Assembly (NCBI GenBank): GCA_030248215.1
Contig: JASANG010003876.1
Coordinates: 1 to 64,000 of the forward strand
Length of the DNA stretch: 64,000 bases
Direction of reading: 5' to 3'
DNA from: Enoplolaimus lenunculus
Lineage: Eukaryota; Nematoda; Enoplea; Enoplida; Thoracostomopsidae
Below are positions 24,501 to 34,372 of the stretch, in pieces. The notes beneath the pieces were generated by a model that saw nothing but the letters and a program-made list of their open reading frames with translations, did no database searches and was not told where the DNA came from. The number at the start of each line of letters is the position of its first letter. Within the stretch, counting starts at the first letter, position 1. Position numbers and translations under genes: made by a program.

Positions 24501-25783
24501 TTGGCACTGCAGAATACACGTTCATCATCGAAAATGACGTTTTGTTTCGCAAATCGGAATCAAAGCGAAAGAGCATGCAGCTGGTTGTACCGGAAGCTCT
24601 TAGAGAACAAGTATTGCGAGCGTGTCACGACCACGTCTTAAGTGGACATATGGGAATTCGAAGGACATTGCAAAATATACAGAAGAATTACTATTGGCCA
24701 ACTTTATACAAGGACGTCAAACAATGGTGTGCTAGTTGCATTCCATGTACAACACGTCGAAATCCCCAAATCAAAACAATTCCAGAGCTGCATTCAATAC
24801 AAGCTGTGTCTCCGTGGTATCAAGTTTCATCGGATATTGTCGGTCCCCTTCCGCGAACTAGCCGAGGAAATAAATATGTAATCGTGTTTATGGACGCGTT
24901 CACAAAATGGGTTGAATGTTTTCCCATGCCGGATATGAAAGCAACGCGGGTCGCACGAATCTTTGTTGAACAAATCGTTTGTCGTTTTGGTGTACCACAT
25001 GTCATATTAACTGATCAAGGTGCGAATTACACCTCTGAATTGTTCCGGAACGTTTGTGAATTTCTGGGCATCCAAAAGCTACAAACAACTGCATATCACC
25101 CATCTGGAAACGGCATGGTAGAAAGATTCAACCAAACCATGGAAAATATGATTAGCAAATACATTAATACAGCACAAACAGATTGGGATAATTTATTACC
25201 ATATTTGGCTTTTGCCTATCGCAACAGCGAACATGAATCAACCGGACAAAGTCCGTTCTTCTTAAATTTTGGACGGGACGCAACGCTGCCGCTGGATATC
25301 AACCTTGGCAATTTCAAGCCCACAATCGAGAATACGTACGACGATTATACATATAACATTGCAAAGAACTTAGATGAGGCATGGACTGTTGCAAGTAGTG
25401 TGATATCAGCGTCACAGGGAAAGCAAAAGAAATATCACGATCTGAAATGCGTGAAATCAACAATAATATTAGAGGGGGACAGAGTTTATTTGCACGTACC
25501 ATACATATCACAAGGAAAAACTCGTAAATTCGCACGACCGTGGAAAGGTCCATACAGAGTTACAAGGATTACTGAAGACGGTACTGGAGCATACATAGCG
25601 CCTCTGACAAAAACCACAAAGATGTATGAAAAACGAGTAAATATCAGACGACTTAAACGCACAAGCCATGTTTTTCCTGTCCCGAATTCTTCTCCTGAAG
25701 CAAATATACCAATCCAAGGACCAGATTATGACGAAGACTTCGCGGGAAATCGTTACAATTTGCGTAGAAAGGTCCAAAACTAA
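21539..25783 (+). CDS. ORF2 of the LTR element: membrane segment, PR, RT, RNase H, IN
   Basis: This is a 1414-residue frame. The first 150 residues are not Pol-like and include a hydrophobic span (IWIFGCCIYVTITA) that looks like a membrane anchor continuing the envelope-like region of ORF1. An aspartic protease follows (LVDTGAQISLV, about residue 206). Reverse transcriptase has VDYRKLN and the YLDD active site (about residue 647). RNase H begins TDAS (about residue 797), and a tether with DALSRR follows. Integrase has a zinc-binding H-x-H plus C-x2-C region (about 1033-1070) and the D, D, E triad in SDIVGPL, TDQGANY and MVERFNQ. Order RT-RH-IN is diagnostic of Ty3/gypsy. The frame appears open throughout. 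Confidence 0.92.
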   Translation: MQVYDSVTSVLPSIVFHPIIMYRMEEFNSRVPINEMIRSYGNQQKVLKYLGMEVEDGSIQDTAQRTATGIVEKGMFGFLSGTSFDVAQIWIFGCCIYVTITAIRKVFHHRDSISKQFMSVSRNLISVPVAYVAKRRNQEQDPYERTQSSSTLPNSNNQRVSTVTVVEVAENPFINPSFAPYDLYGIDNTSTVDGTINVFVNEKSYRALVDTGAQISLVSNKAANQILQQEASDKTIKAFPRKIRSASGHFMEIKGLLETEVNVGKKHLQASLAVAEAIPYDIVIGRDLLRQMNKFSLNYLDQYMDVEGQKISLNTEAGFSEADTLLYLLETVTIPPLTEVVVPVQSRGKSTGIILVEPIPTIYDKQAVLIAPTVASRSAESDIPLRVLNPTRAPVTLYQRSNVAKSISLHQQEIQTINDQLWCFNNESDDINIKKFDEIPQLKDLDVKDCSFNESELLRLKQLLMKYKDVFACGDNDLGETALCSHKIDTGDARPIKQLPYRTAVSQRPEIAQKINEMLKSGVIERSNSEWSSPIVLVPKKDGTWRFCVDYRKLNAVTRKDNYPMKRIDDIIGSLHKAKYFCTLDLQSGYHQIPMDPSSKHKTAFVSHEGLYQFNKLPFGLSNAPATFQRLMEAVLHGLDWKICLVYLDDILIIGSDADQLLQRLEKVFERLRIAGLKLKMKKCQFGRSTVPFLGHVISPEGFYPQCSKVERIINWPVPTTPKQVQSFMGLASYYRTFVWGFSKIATPLHALYKKNRKFEWTAECQIAFDKLKHLLSTAPVLAFPDFDKIFTIQTDASEHSIGAVLSQHGPDGKEHPVHFASRTLTKTEQRYPTVEKETLAVVWAIRQFRPYVYGRKFQVVTDHQPLKWLLTVKDPHGRLCRWSLMLQEYDFTIYHRSGRKNSNADALSRRPESLTAEFVINDSTEKCETCNKLLQSIKEHGGTNFNITFEKSEEASLGPNIQELQQNDPFIISIKGKLLDPEIKADIGTAEYTFIIENDVLFRKSESKRKSMQLVVPEALREQVLRACHDHVLSGHMGIRRTLQNIQKNYYWPTLYKDVKQWCASCIPCTTRRNPQIKTIPELHSIQAVSPWYQVSSDIVGPLPRTSRGNKYVIVFMDAFTKWVECFPMPDMKATRVARIFVEQIVCRFGVPHVILTDQGANYTSELFRNVCEFLGIQKLQTTAYHPSGNGMVERFNQTMENMISKYINTAQTDWDNLLPYLAFAYRNSEHESTGQSPFFLNFGRDATLPLDINLGNFKPTIENTYDDYTYNIAKNLDEAWTVASSVISASQGKQKKYHDLKCVKSTIILEGDRVYLHVPYISQGKTRKFARPWKGPYRVTRITEDGTGAYIAPLTKTTKMYEKRVNIRRLKRTSHVFPVPNSSPEANIPIQGPDYDEDFAGNRYNLRRKVQN

Positions 25784-25984
25784 TACACTATAAAAATTGT
25801 TGTAACTGAGCCTATACGTAATGTTTTTAACACTGATTAAATAACTAATAAATTGGAATGCTACAATCTTAACTTGCATAATAATTAAATTCAGCACATC
25901 ATCAGAATTTCTTCTAACTGATGTAATTTCGTTATCTATTTCATAAAATTTCAGGTTATGTACTATTTCATATAATTTTATACA

Positions 25985-26362
25985 ATGGAAAATACTAAAC
26001 CAGCTCATAGCGATAAAATAACTGTTATAGAACTTTCAGATAATCAATCGGTTAACACATTAATTACATTAGACAACGACGGCAACGCTCCTACGATTAT
26101 TACTATTTCTGATAGTTCGAGATCAGCATCCCACACCCAATACATTAGAGTGAACCAAATGCCAGCAACGTCGAAGAGTCTTTCAATTAATTACAAAAAC
26201 TTAAGTGATCAAGATATCGACGATTTAATCCGAGAACTTTGGAAGGAAAAATCTAAGCGTTTAGCAAGGCAAAACAAATTGTATAAAAGTCGCAAAACAG
26301 TGTATTTCTCAAGCAGATCAAGCCTTGATTGGCATTATGATCAACCGTCCAGCAACAAATAA
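25985..26362 (+). CDS. ORF3 of the LTR element: small unrecognised protein
   Basis: A 125-codon frame begins about 200 bp after Pol ends and stops about 60 bp before the 3' LTR, where other retroelements place envelope or accessory genes. The N-terminal half is acidic and Ser/Thr-rich, with two similar patches, TVIELSD and TIITISDS, which resemble SUMO-interacting motifs (hydrophobic run followed by acid/serine). The C-terminal half is basic (KEKSKRLARQNK). There is no signal peptide or membrane segment. I do not recognise the family; a nuclear accessory role would be speculation. Length, position and open frame in a young element argue against chance. Confidence 0.55.
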   Translation: MENTKPAHSDKITVIELSDNQSVNTLITLDNDGNAPTIITISDSSRSASHTQYIRVNQMPATSKSLSINYKNLSDQDIDDLIRELWKEKSKRLARQNKLYKSRKTVYFSSRSSLDWHYDQPSSNK

Positions 26363-26420
26363 TAGCAATTCCGTGGTTTTTGCTGAGCGTGGGGTCCACG
26401 CCAGTCATGCGGGACACAAA

Positions 26421-27271
26421 TGTCGCAAACTTGCATTTTTTTTATTTTTATTCAGGCATTTTCTATTGATTTAGCTCAAAAGAATCTTTGAAATGCAATG
26501 TTTCAAATTATTTATTCGAAAATGTGTTTCTGAAACTTACAGTTACGACGCTTGCAATCCGTACAGTTAATTTGCATTTTATTGTGGAATTCAATGTACA
26601 TATATGAAAGTAGCGGAATGTTAATCATATTCACAGATCGTCAGATATTTAGCAGCGGAACGTTAATTTATATTCATGGTTCGAATGTTTATTATATTTA
26701 TGGCTCGTCAGCTGTTTAATCGCCAGTTGCACACGAATGGTTTTAACTGAATTATATTGAATTTGGCTGAATATTAACTTTACCTAGTTTGAGCAATTAA
26801 TCAAGATTCTACGCGGTTATCTCTACTTTTGTTCGCAAATTATTGACGATTATATTGGCATTATACCGAACGGTGTGACTTTATTTTGCGTGATCACTTT
26901 GCGTTTAATTAATGCGATCGAAAAACAATGTTCGTTTAAACTGTTAGCTCTGTTACGAAAGCACACGACTGATTTTCGCTATGAAAATATCTACGTTTAA
27001 AATGAAGACATATCTGATTGATTTTTAAACAAAAAACCTTGACATAATTAGAGCCCTTGTATTTTGAAATTTCATCATAATTCTCCAAATTAAGGTTTTA
27101 ACCCAATTGCATTCAGGGTTCAATTAAATTACACAATATACGACTAAATATTTTCTAATTAAATAAATCTGCTAAATTATTTGTACAACAGTATAAAATA
27201 ATGTGTCGTCCACATCTTTAAAATGTTGTGGCAACATTCACAAATCTCGCACCCAAAACCGCAACGTTACA
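26421..27271 (+). repeat. 3' LTR
   Basis: Same 851 bp sequence as 17482-18332, beginning TGTCGCAAAC and ending CGTTACA. The bases just upstream (GTGGGGTCCACGCCAGTCAT and following) do not form a textbook polypurine tract, so the plus-strand primer site is uncertain. Confidence 0.93.
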
Positions 27272-27275
27272 GGTA
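27272..27275. repeat. Target site duplication, right (GGTA)
   Basis: Matches 17478-17481. With one copy removed, the minus strand reads from the host gene's CAG acceptor-like site straight into the FLDQSLSIS coding frame, supporting a clean insertion. Confidence 0.85.
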
Positions 27276-27884
27276 GTCGATCTGCAATAATGAGATTCCA
27301 TTCGTAGATAACTAAGAATGTGGTTTTTCACACGTTCGTGGATCTCTACTCGGTTGATTGTTTTTAGGTCGACGGCGCTTAACTTCTGTAGAAACAGTGA
27401 AATTCTGAAGAAATTGTTTTTGCATATCGTACGGTTTGGAATGGAAACCGGTGCATAGTTGCTGCCTTTGTGTTTCGGTGAATTTTGTATTGCGTTTTAA
27501 AGCGCAATTGCACTTTGATGGCCTTATGTAAGCTTTTTGTAGTTTCTTTTCTTGCCGCTGAATGGTTCTTTTCCACGTTTCAGGTCTTCGTGAACGTCTA
27601 CGTTTAGTAACTTCACCATCTATTTTTGCAGCAGATCGCTTTGTCGCTCGTAAAACACACGGATTCTCACTTGACCCGCCTTTAGACTCTTTCGAACTAC
27701 ATACAGACGCGTTTTTGTCGGAAGGACAGTAGTCTGGATCTGTATGTTCGCTACGTTCAGATCCTTGCTGCTGTGTTATTTGCTTCGAAACCTGTTGCTG
27801 CGCTGGAAACCGTTCCTCAGAATCGCTAGAGGAATCAATAACTTCGCGCAACACACGCTCTACAGGTATATACCTATTACTCAT
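27276..27884 (-). pseudogene. SDNCxGQNRN-family gene, N-terminal part
   Basis: On the minus strand, ATG at 27884 opens a 190-codon frame ending at 27312. Residues 1-80 are acidic and Gln/Ser-rich. Then comes the family's recognisable start: RPETWKRTIQRQEKK, a CNCALKR cysteine patch, then FTETQRQQLCTGF, and VKRRRPKNNQPSR. This is the 5' part of the gene interrupted by the LTR element. Only about 40 bp separate the end of this frame from the insertion site. The roughly 100-residue middle zone I expect in the family is missing on both sides, so this copy was probably already deleted before the LTR element arrived. CATTATTGCAG at about 27278-27288 (minus) could be an acceptor for the next exon. 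Confidence 0.68.
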
Positions 27885-30280
27885 AGTTACCTAAAACGTT
27901 ATTTCAGTTATATGCAACGTTGCCTATCACTGGGATTCTATTCGTGGAGAAAAGAAGCACATACTTGCTAGGCAATTGACAAGTGAGTATGTATAGAACA
28001 GGAACGGAATGCGGCAGTATAAGCATATCCCAAAGCCTAAAGATAAGCCTAAGTGTAAGGATAAGCCGATTCCAAAGCCTCAGCCTAAAGCTAAGCAAAA
28101 AAGTTAGTCTAAACCTAGTTGTTAAGGAAACTCTATCAGTAAATAGATGCTTCCTGTGCCATAGATCGGCGGTTACTTAACGTATCCGGGCTATACGTGA
28201 TTAAAAATGCGCGGTTTGTACCTTTCGGTAACGTTCCACGTCGTAACTGCAATATTTTTAAACCTACACAAACTTGTAACTGGCTAAATAACATATAGTT
28301 CACTTCAATAAACACACAGTTATAAAGTACAACTGGTTTTAAGATTTTTTGCAGCATGGCGCCATTCATTTTTATATCTGTCAAAATATAGTAACTCCGG
28401 ATATACTGGAGTTGAGCTATTTCTCTACTAAAATTTGGTATGCATTGTAACTTACGATATTATGAAAATTTAATACACAGCTTTGCGCGTTCTGTGTGGA
28501 GCTACGATATTTTGCCACTAGATGTAATTCACTTTGGGCTTCGCAGTTTTGGTTATAACTCAAAATTGAAGGAAAATGGACTTAAGCCATTCTGGTTCTG
28601 TGATTATGATATGTAGCACCTTCTGAAATTTAACATTTCAAAAAATTTCAGTTGAACAGTGTTACTGAAGGAAATATTCTAACGTACCGCCTTCCTTTCC
28701 TCCTGCCAATGGTTCGAAATTACGCCAAGCTAGAAAAATATATCCTACATAATATAATTTTAGGGTTGCAACAGAGTAAGGGTTGGGGTGCGCAGCCCTC
28801 GTCGGATTTTAGCAAACAAAACTTAATATCATAGTTTGATTGTTAATATTTGTGTTGGCTGCTCATTAGTTTCACTCATGATTTTTCTTTCTTTATTATA
28901 CAATGTGCTCTGCTGTATTTGCTCCCGCCAATGTGGTTGGATCCACTGTTGCGCCTTTTTTGTTCCCATAAAAGCCCAACCTTATACTCGTTTCTTACGA
29001 GCATTCTATATACCAATTATACTTATCTATTTGAAATACCATGTTTGTTTGCTAAGCTTGTTATTTGAAACTAGGACTAATATATTTTCTTTAATTTTTA
29101 TATCCGCTAACCGACCATAATTTAAAGCGGCGTAGCTCATGTTCGTCTACCTTTTTGCAGCTGCAGCTTACACATGTAGTATGCAATATATGAAAACATT
29201 AAGAATTCATACGTGTGTGGTTCTTTGATTTGTTTGCTTTCTAAGACAATGACCGCTAGCCGTTAACCAAAGTGTAAGCCTGACGCTAAGCAGCGTATTC
29301 CAAGTTAGCAGCTTATCAGCTTAAGCCCAAACTAAACTGCAGGGCTGTGCTGCAAGGGCGGATCCACGGGGGATGGGAAATGTACCCCTCATCGGCTGCG
29401 GAGTGTAAATTTTTTCAGGGTTAAAACCAACGTAAGCTATCATGGCAGTTGTGGTGATTTTTGAAAAATATGGGAAAGAGAACAAAAAACCTATTTGCTC
29501 TGAAACAACCAAGCTATAATAGAGTAGAAATTTATGCAACAGTCGCTTTCTCAACCTACCCATTGGTGTATTACCTTTTAATATTTACGCAGAAACGTTT
29601 GCCGGCTGTACCCGCCTTTACGTAATTTTCCTCATGCGTTCAATACAGTTGTGTAATTTTTCAGTGCACTGATGTTTACTCGCTTTACGTTTAAAAACTA
29701 TTTACTAGTAACTTTCAAAAGAAACCAACCTATCACCGGTAGAACTAGATTTGTTGGCCGATGGGTGATTCAGTGAATGAAACCCTCTTGTCTGTATAAA
29801 AATCATTGTAGTTTAGAGCGCATAAACCGCACACGGTCTCGTCGCAATTTGTGTTAACATTTCATTCAGAAAATCTTGTGAACATATTGTTGCAAGCCAA
29901 AGAAGAAGACAAACTCTATAGGAACGGGAAGAATAACGAAAAATGCAAGTTTTCCAGCATTATCTCGTTAGATGTTTCTTATCATAAACACAAAATAAAA
30001 GTGGCAATAAACACAAAGTAAAACAGGGAATTTTTTCCACTAAAGCTCACGAACCATTTTGTCCAGACGCGGAGAGATTAACACAATTCGGCCCTAACTT
30101 CGTAAGGAACTTTAAAGCAAGGATACACAAATTACGTATTTGTACGACAAACATTTATTTCTGGTCCCAAAGGGTCCGAAAATGTCGAAATTTTTAAAAA
30201 TTCAAATTTGGGTATAATAATCAGATGACATCATGAGACCCTCATATATATGCAAAATTACTAAAAATTCTACCTTTTTG
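27885..30280. other. Intergenic: telomere-like tract, MITE-like ends, no gene
   Basis: Bases 28030-28118 hold a GCCTAA/AAGCCT tract with spacer variants. Bases about 29353-29624 are bounded by AAGGGCGG and CCCGCCTTT, a possible small inverted-repeat element. Open frames at 28836-29120 are hydrophobic shadows of AT-rich sequence, not recognisable proteins. Confidence 0.4.
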
Positions 30281-30283
30281 GAC

Positions 30284-30475
30284 AGTTGGTTTCACCCCAA
30301 CGGTTGGTTTCAGCCTAACGATTGGTTTCATCTCAACGGATGGTTCCACCCCAACTATTGCTTTCACCCCAACGAATTGTTTAACACCAACGGTTGGTTT
30401 CACCCCAACGGTTGGTTTAACCCCAATTCTTGGTTTCACAACAACAGTTGGTTTCAACCCAGCTGTTGTTTCAAA
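30284..30475. repeat. 18 bp minisatellite, about 10 units
   Basis: Tandem units of the type GGTTGGTTTCACCCCAAC with 1-5 changes each. The unit length is a multiple of three, so long frames stay open on both strands (WFHPNG repeats on plus, VGVKPT repeats on minus). These are most likely by-products of the repeat. Confidence 0.9.
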
Positions 30476-30514
30476 TCAGTCTTCTCTTTTTTCATATGCA
30501 GACTGGTGGATTAA

Positions 30515-31445
30515 CCAGCCGCTTGGTAAAGCGGTTAATGCGTCGTCAACTTTAATTTATACGCCTTGCTTGTGGAAATCGAAAACGCCTTTTTCCAGCT
30601 TGATTTTGAAAAAAGGCTAAAGGTTGTAAATTGAAAACACAAAGTTTAATCGCACGGTAATTTAAAACATTTTACAACATGTACTAGGAAGTTGACTTGC
30701 ACTTTTGGATTTCTATTTCTTAGTTGCGAAAAAAACGACGGCAGTGGGAAATTGTAATATGTTTTATATTAGATTAGAAGACTGTAAGCAAAATTGGACA
30801 ATAAAATAGAAATTGAAATTATTGCTGTACTGCAGTGAAAAATTAAAAACCAGAAATCTGTTAGGAAATTGGGATTGTTTTTAAACTCAGTTTCTAACTT
30901 GCAGCCTTTTATCAAATTCACGTTGGAAAAAAGTTGGTTTTGATTTCCACAGGTAGGGCGCAAATTAAAGTGGTCGACGGCTAAAACTAGAAAAAAATTG
31001 CTCAACGCTTGAGCAACACGGGATCGGCATGTTCGTTTGATGTAACCTAATTGGAAAACAGTTTCAATTTGCTTACAGATTTATGGTCTTCAATTTTCCA
31101 CTGCAGTACATCAGTACTTTTAATTTCTATTTCACTGTCAAAATTTGCTTATCAGTTTTCCAATCTAATATAAAAAATGTTTCAATTTCCCACTGCCGTC
31201 GTTTTTTTCGCAACTAGGAAATTGAAATCCAAAAGTGCAAGTCAACTTCCTAGTACGAGTTGTGAAATGTTTCAGATTACAATGTGATTAAATTTTGTGT
31301 TTTCAATTTACAACCTCTAACCTTGTTTCAAAATCAAGCTGAAAAAAGGCGTTTTCGTTTTCGATAAGCAGGGCGCAAATTAAAGTAGACAACGCATAAA
31401 ACTTGAAAAAAATTCCTCAGCACTAACTAGAGCAACATGGAATAT
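30515..31445. repeat. Inverted repeat element with about 330 bp arms
   Basis: Bases about 30540-30870 are the rough reverse complement of 31070-31410. Paired landmarks include CGAAAACGCC with GGCGTTTTCG, GACTTGCACTTTTGGATTTC with its complement, and AACGACGGCAGTGGGAAATT with its complement. A module containing GGGCGCAAATTAAAGT occurs directly repeated at about 30955 and 31371. No coding capacity. It looks like a foldback or MITE-type element. The pair AACCAGCCGCTTGGTAAAGC at the left edge recalls a tRNA D-arm, but weakly. Confidence 0.75.
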
Positions 31446-33360
31446 TTATATTTTCATTAAAAGGATAGTAAATAGACCAGCACATTCGTTAGATGTAGCC
31501 TGGAAAAACCTTATGAAACTGTGGCATCCAAAATCCTATGAACTATATTAATTCTTCTGAAACATATTACGAACAGCAAAATTTTCGTCATTTTCTTGTT
31601 GTAAGAAACAGACGTTTTGCTTGAATGCAAAGCAAAATAATTTCTGAAGTGTGAAAAAATTTAGCTTTGAATCCATGAATGCATATTAAGGTTTTCCACA
31701 AGAACGTTTTAAATTAACCTTTGGCTCTCTATAAACATAGTTAATTGAATTTTATAAAAGCATTGCATGAATTGCTGAGTTAGATTTGTGATGATCAATT
31801 TTGTTAGACACATTCTGAAACAAGTCGTTATCACAAAACGTATTGCAATTGATGCTTTCACAATGGGTCGACTTAAAAGTGACCTTTGATTTAACTCGAT
31901 TTTAGTACTTAGTGACAAAGCGAACAATCTACAGGTAGGGAAAATTTTATAAATGCGCATTTCCCACCCGAATTACTTGTTTCACAGCATAGTTACCAGT
32001 GGAAGCTCAAAGTCGCACCGTATTCTGGCTACATCAATTAATCTGGCAGAAAGAAAAATCGCCAAACCTCAGGCATGTCTCCGCAGCCTTGCCATTATTT
32101 AATAAACTTCTCAAAATTCCTAACGAAACCTGTCAAAAACTTTCAAACTAGAAATATATTTGCTGTCCGCAATGTGTTTTAGATGAATTAATGGTTAACA
32201 TAATTTTGGACGCCATTGTTCCTTAATATTTTTTCATATTGCATCAAACGAATGCGCTGGTATAGTTACTATCCTCATAATAGGTCCACATGGAAAACTC
32301 AAAAATAGGATTTTGTAATAACAGGGTGTCCAAACTGAGTTTTACAGTGGGTACACTTCTCCAGTTTTCATCCGAAAAATTTGACTTTTCGGGAAATTAT
32401 TTCTACCTCCACTGCTTTTAAATAGACACGGCCTCCAGGTCATCTTAAAAATATCAGATGGGTTAAATTAAATTGTTATGCCACTTTGATATTTTTTACC
32501 CAATACTACGATTCTAATCGTCATAACAAACACAAGTCTCCCCTGAAGCAGAAACCGTCGAAGTAGTTATATATGAAACATGTTTTTGCGTTATTACAAA
32601 AATGTATCCGTCTAGATATACGGGTAGCGAAAACTAAACAAATAATCATTGCAATAGCACCCAGTGGGGGCTGTGATCTGTGGTGTAACCAGAAATTCAT
32701 TTAAAAAAATAGTATACCTCATGTACAACCTGTTTTTGCGAATAAGCTTAGTGAGTGAGAAGTTGCACCTCTGTAGTATCCAGTAGGTGATTCTGGTGCA
32801 TGTAATAGTGCTTTTGCTTGTCTTTAGAAATTTGAGTGAGCAAAATATTCTTATCAACCCTCGTGTATACATCCTAGGCCACGATTTTTTGCATCTAGCG
32901 ATGATCTTGTTTTCAGTTCTGCTTTGTTTTCCGTTTTCAAATCACACATTTCCACACCAGAATAGACAGACCCATGACCAGTTTTTTGTGTTAGAAAAAT
33001 GATATCAAATGTGTTTTAGTATCGACATAAAAATATATAGCAAATTTGAGAGATTATGCATCTAATGTTTGCTTTAGGTTCTTCAGATGGGTGCTGCCGG
33101 GATTTAGGTTTGCAAAGGGTCACACGATTTGAGCAAGATTATATAGTTGTGTTCTGAACTATTTGTGCTGCGCAGCACCTATTACCAGTTAATCAGGGTG
33201 GAGCCGGATGACTATGTCCTTAAGTACCGGAAATTCTATTAATTTTAATGCCATAATATACATGGTACACACATGTTTTGTGGAATTTGCATAATGCACA
33301 TACAAAGATAGGCAGCAATCAACATGCAAATTACCAAAGTTCCAATAGGAAGTACACGGT
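31446..33360. other. Intergenic, nothing recognised
   Basis: AT-rich with no supported gene, RNA or clear repeat boundaries. Frames up to 86 codons show no domain. Confidence 0.45.
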
Positions 33361-33585
33361 AAATTCCAGTGAGTTGATTTTTACTCAGAATGAGTTAAAT
33401 CACTGAGTCTGAGTCAACACTGTAAGAACTCGGAATTGTCAGTTGATTCAAATCATTCTGATTTAATTAATCAACTTCCCAGGAAACAACTCAACTCAGT
33501 GTAAGAATCAACTAAACTCTGAGTAATGTAAAGTTTCCTGTTGTTAACTCAGAAATAACTAACTCTCCGTCTGAGTTGATTAGTT
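33361..33585. repeat. Cryptic CTGAGTTGATT repeat
   Basis: Interspersed copies of GAGTTGATT, ACTCAG and their complements (AATCAACT, CTGAGT) in both orientations over about 225 bp. The two orientations can pair, so the stretch could fold into short hairpins. Confidence 0.6.
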
Positions 33586-34372
33586 TATTTGTCGGAAGCG
33601 GAATCGGAATCGGAATCAAATTTTTTGCCGGAACCGGAAATGGGGATCGGAATCAGAATTTATATTTTAGTAATGGTATTAAGAATTAAAGTGTATGAAT
33701 TCGACTTTTGTTGCAGTATGCGTGTTAGTATTTTTCACAGTTTCTATAGAAGCGGTCTACTAACGCCGCATAATTCTATTACTAGACGACTGCTAATTCT
33801 AAATGCAGTCTGCCTATTCTCAGAGCAATGGATCAGCTTGAACTTAAATGCAGTAAGCATTTTTAGCATTTTAAAACTTTAAATATAAAATCTTTCGAAA
33901 CCGTAAATAACAGAACTTAGATTTTTGAAAATAAACTAATTCTATGGAGTTCCGTTGTCACTGCACTAAAGATGCAGTTGAACAAAACATCGAGCTAAAT
34001 TTGAAAACTGGTGGGGCTAATATCACTGCTTGCCGCTACAAAATAAAATTTTAAGTTTAGATTTTGTTATTCGTTTAGAGGAAAACATAAAGTTTTCAGT
34101 TGCAGTCACATTTTGATAATCAACGGAATAATTTGCTCTTCTAGATGGTCTTCAAGTACTTAACAACTGAGTATACTTATCAAGAAAAACAAACATATTT
34201 ACAAATAAACGAAACAACACGCAAAATCTGAGCTCAATCACATTAAAAACTTCTAACCGAAAAATCAGAATTCCTACATCGGAATTGCGGCCAGTCGGAA
34301 TCGGAATCGGAACCCAGGTTTTATCGGAATTTCAGCCGGAATCGCAATTCCGTTGGAACCTTGCAAATTACA
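33586..34372. repeat. Repeat bounded by CGGAAT-rich modules
   Basis: The left edge holds GGAATCGGAATCGGAATC and the right edge (34290-34367) holds CAGTCGGAATCGGAATCGG followed by CGCAATTCCGTTGGAACC. The right module matches 646-712 and 4246-4312 in the palindrome arms almost word for word. Similar words occur near 42330-42395 and 47158-47220. The interior has no recognisable gene. Confidence 0.6.

Larger units (their letters stand above)
17482..27271 (+). mobile_element. Whole-looking Ty3/gypsy LTR element with an envelope-like part before Pol
   Basis: The element is 9790 bp, bounded by two 851 bp LTRs (TG...CA) and a 4 bp duplication GGTA. Parts in order: 5' LTR, primer-binding site, ORF1 (Gag plus an envelope-like region), ORF2 (membrane segment, protease, reverse transcriptase, RNase H, integrase), a small ORF3 and the 3' LTR. 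RT, RNase H and integrase motifs place it in the Ty3/gypsy class. I see no difference between the LTRs by eye, so the insertion looks very recent, and all main ORFs appear open. The usual order in envelope-bearing retroelements is Gag-Pol-Env; here the envelope-like region precedes Pol. It inserted into a coding exon of the SDNCxGQNRN-family gene on the opposite strand. Confidence 0.9.

Noticed and set aside
28836-29120. 94-codon hydrophobic frame as a membrane protein
   Set aside because: Overlapping frames of similar kind in the same AT-rich stretch; no splice or start context.
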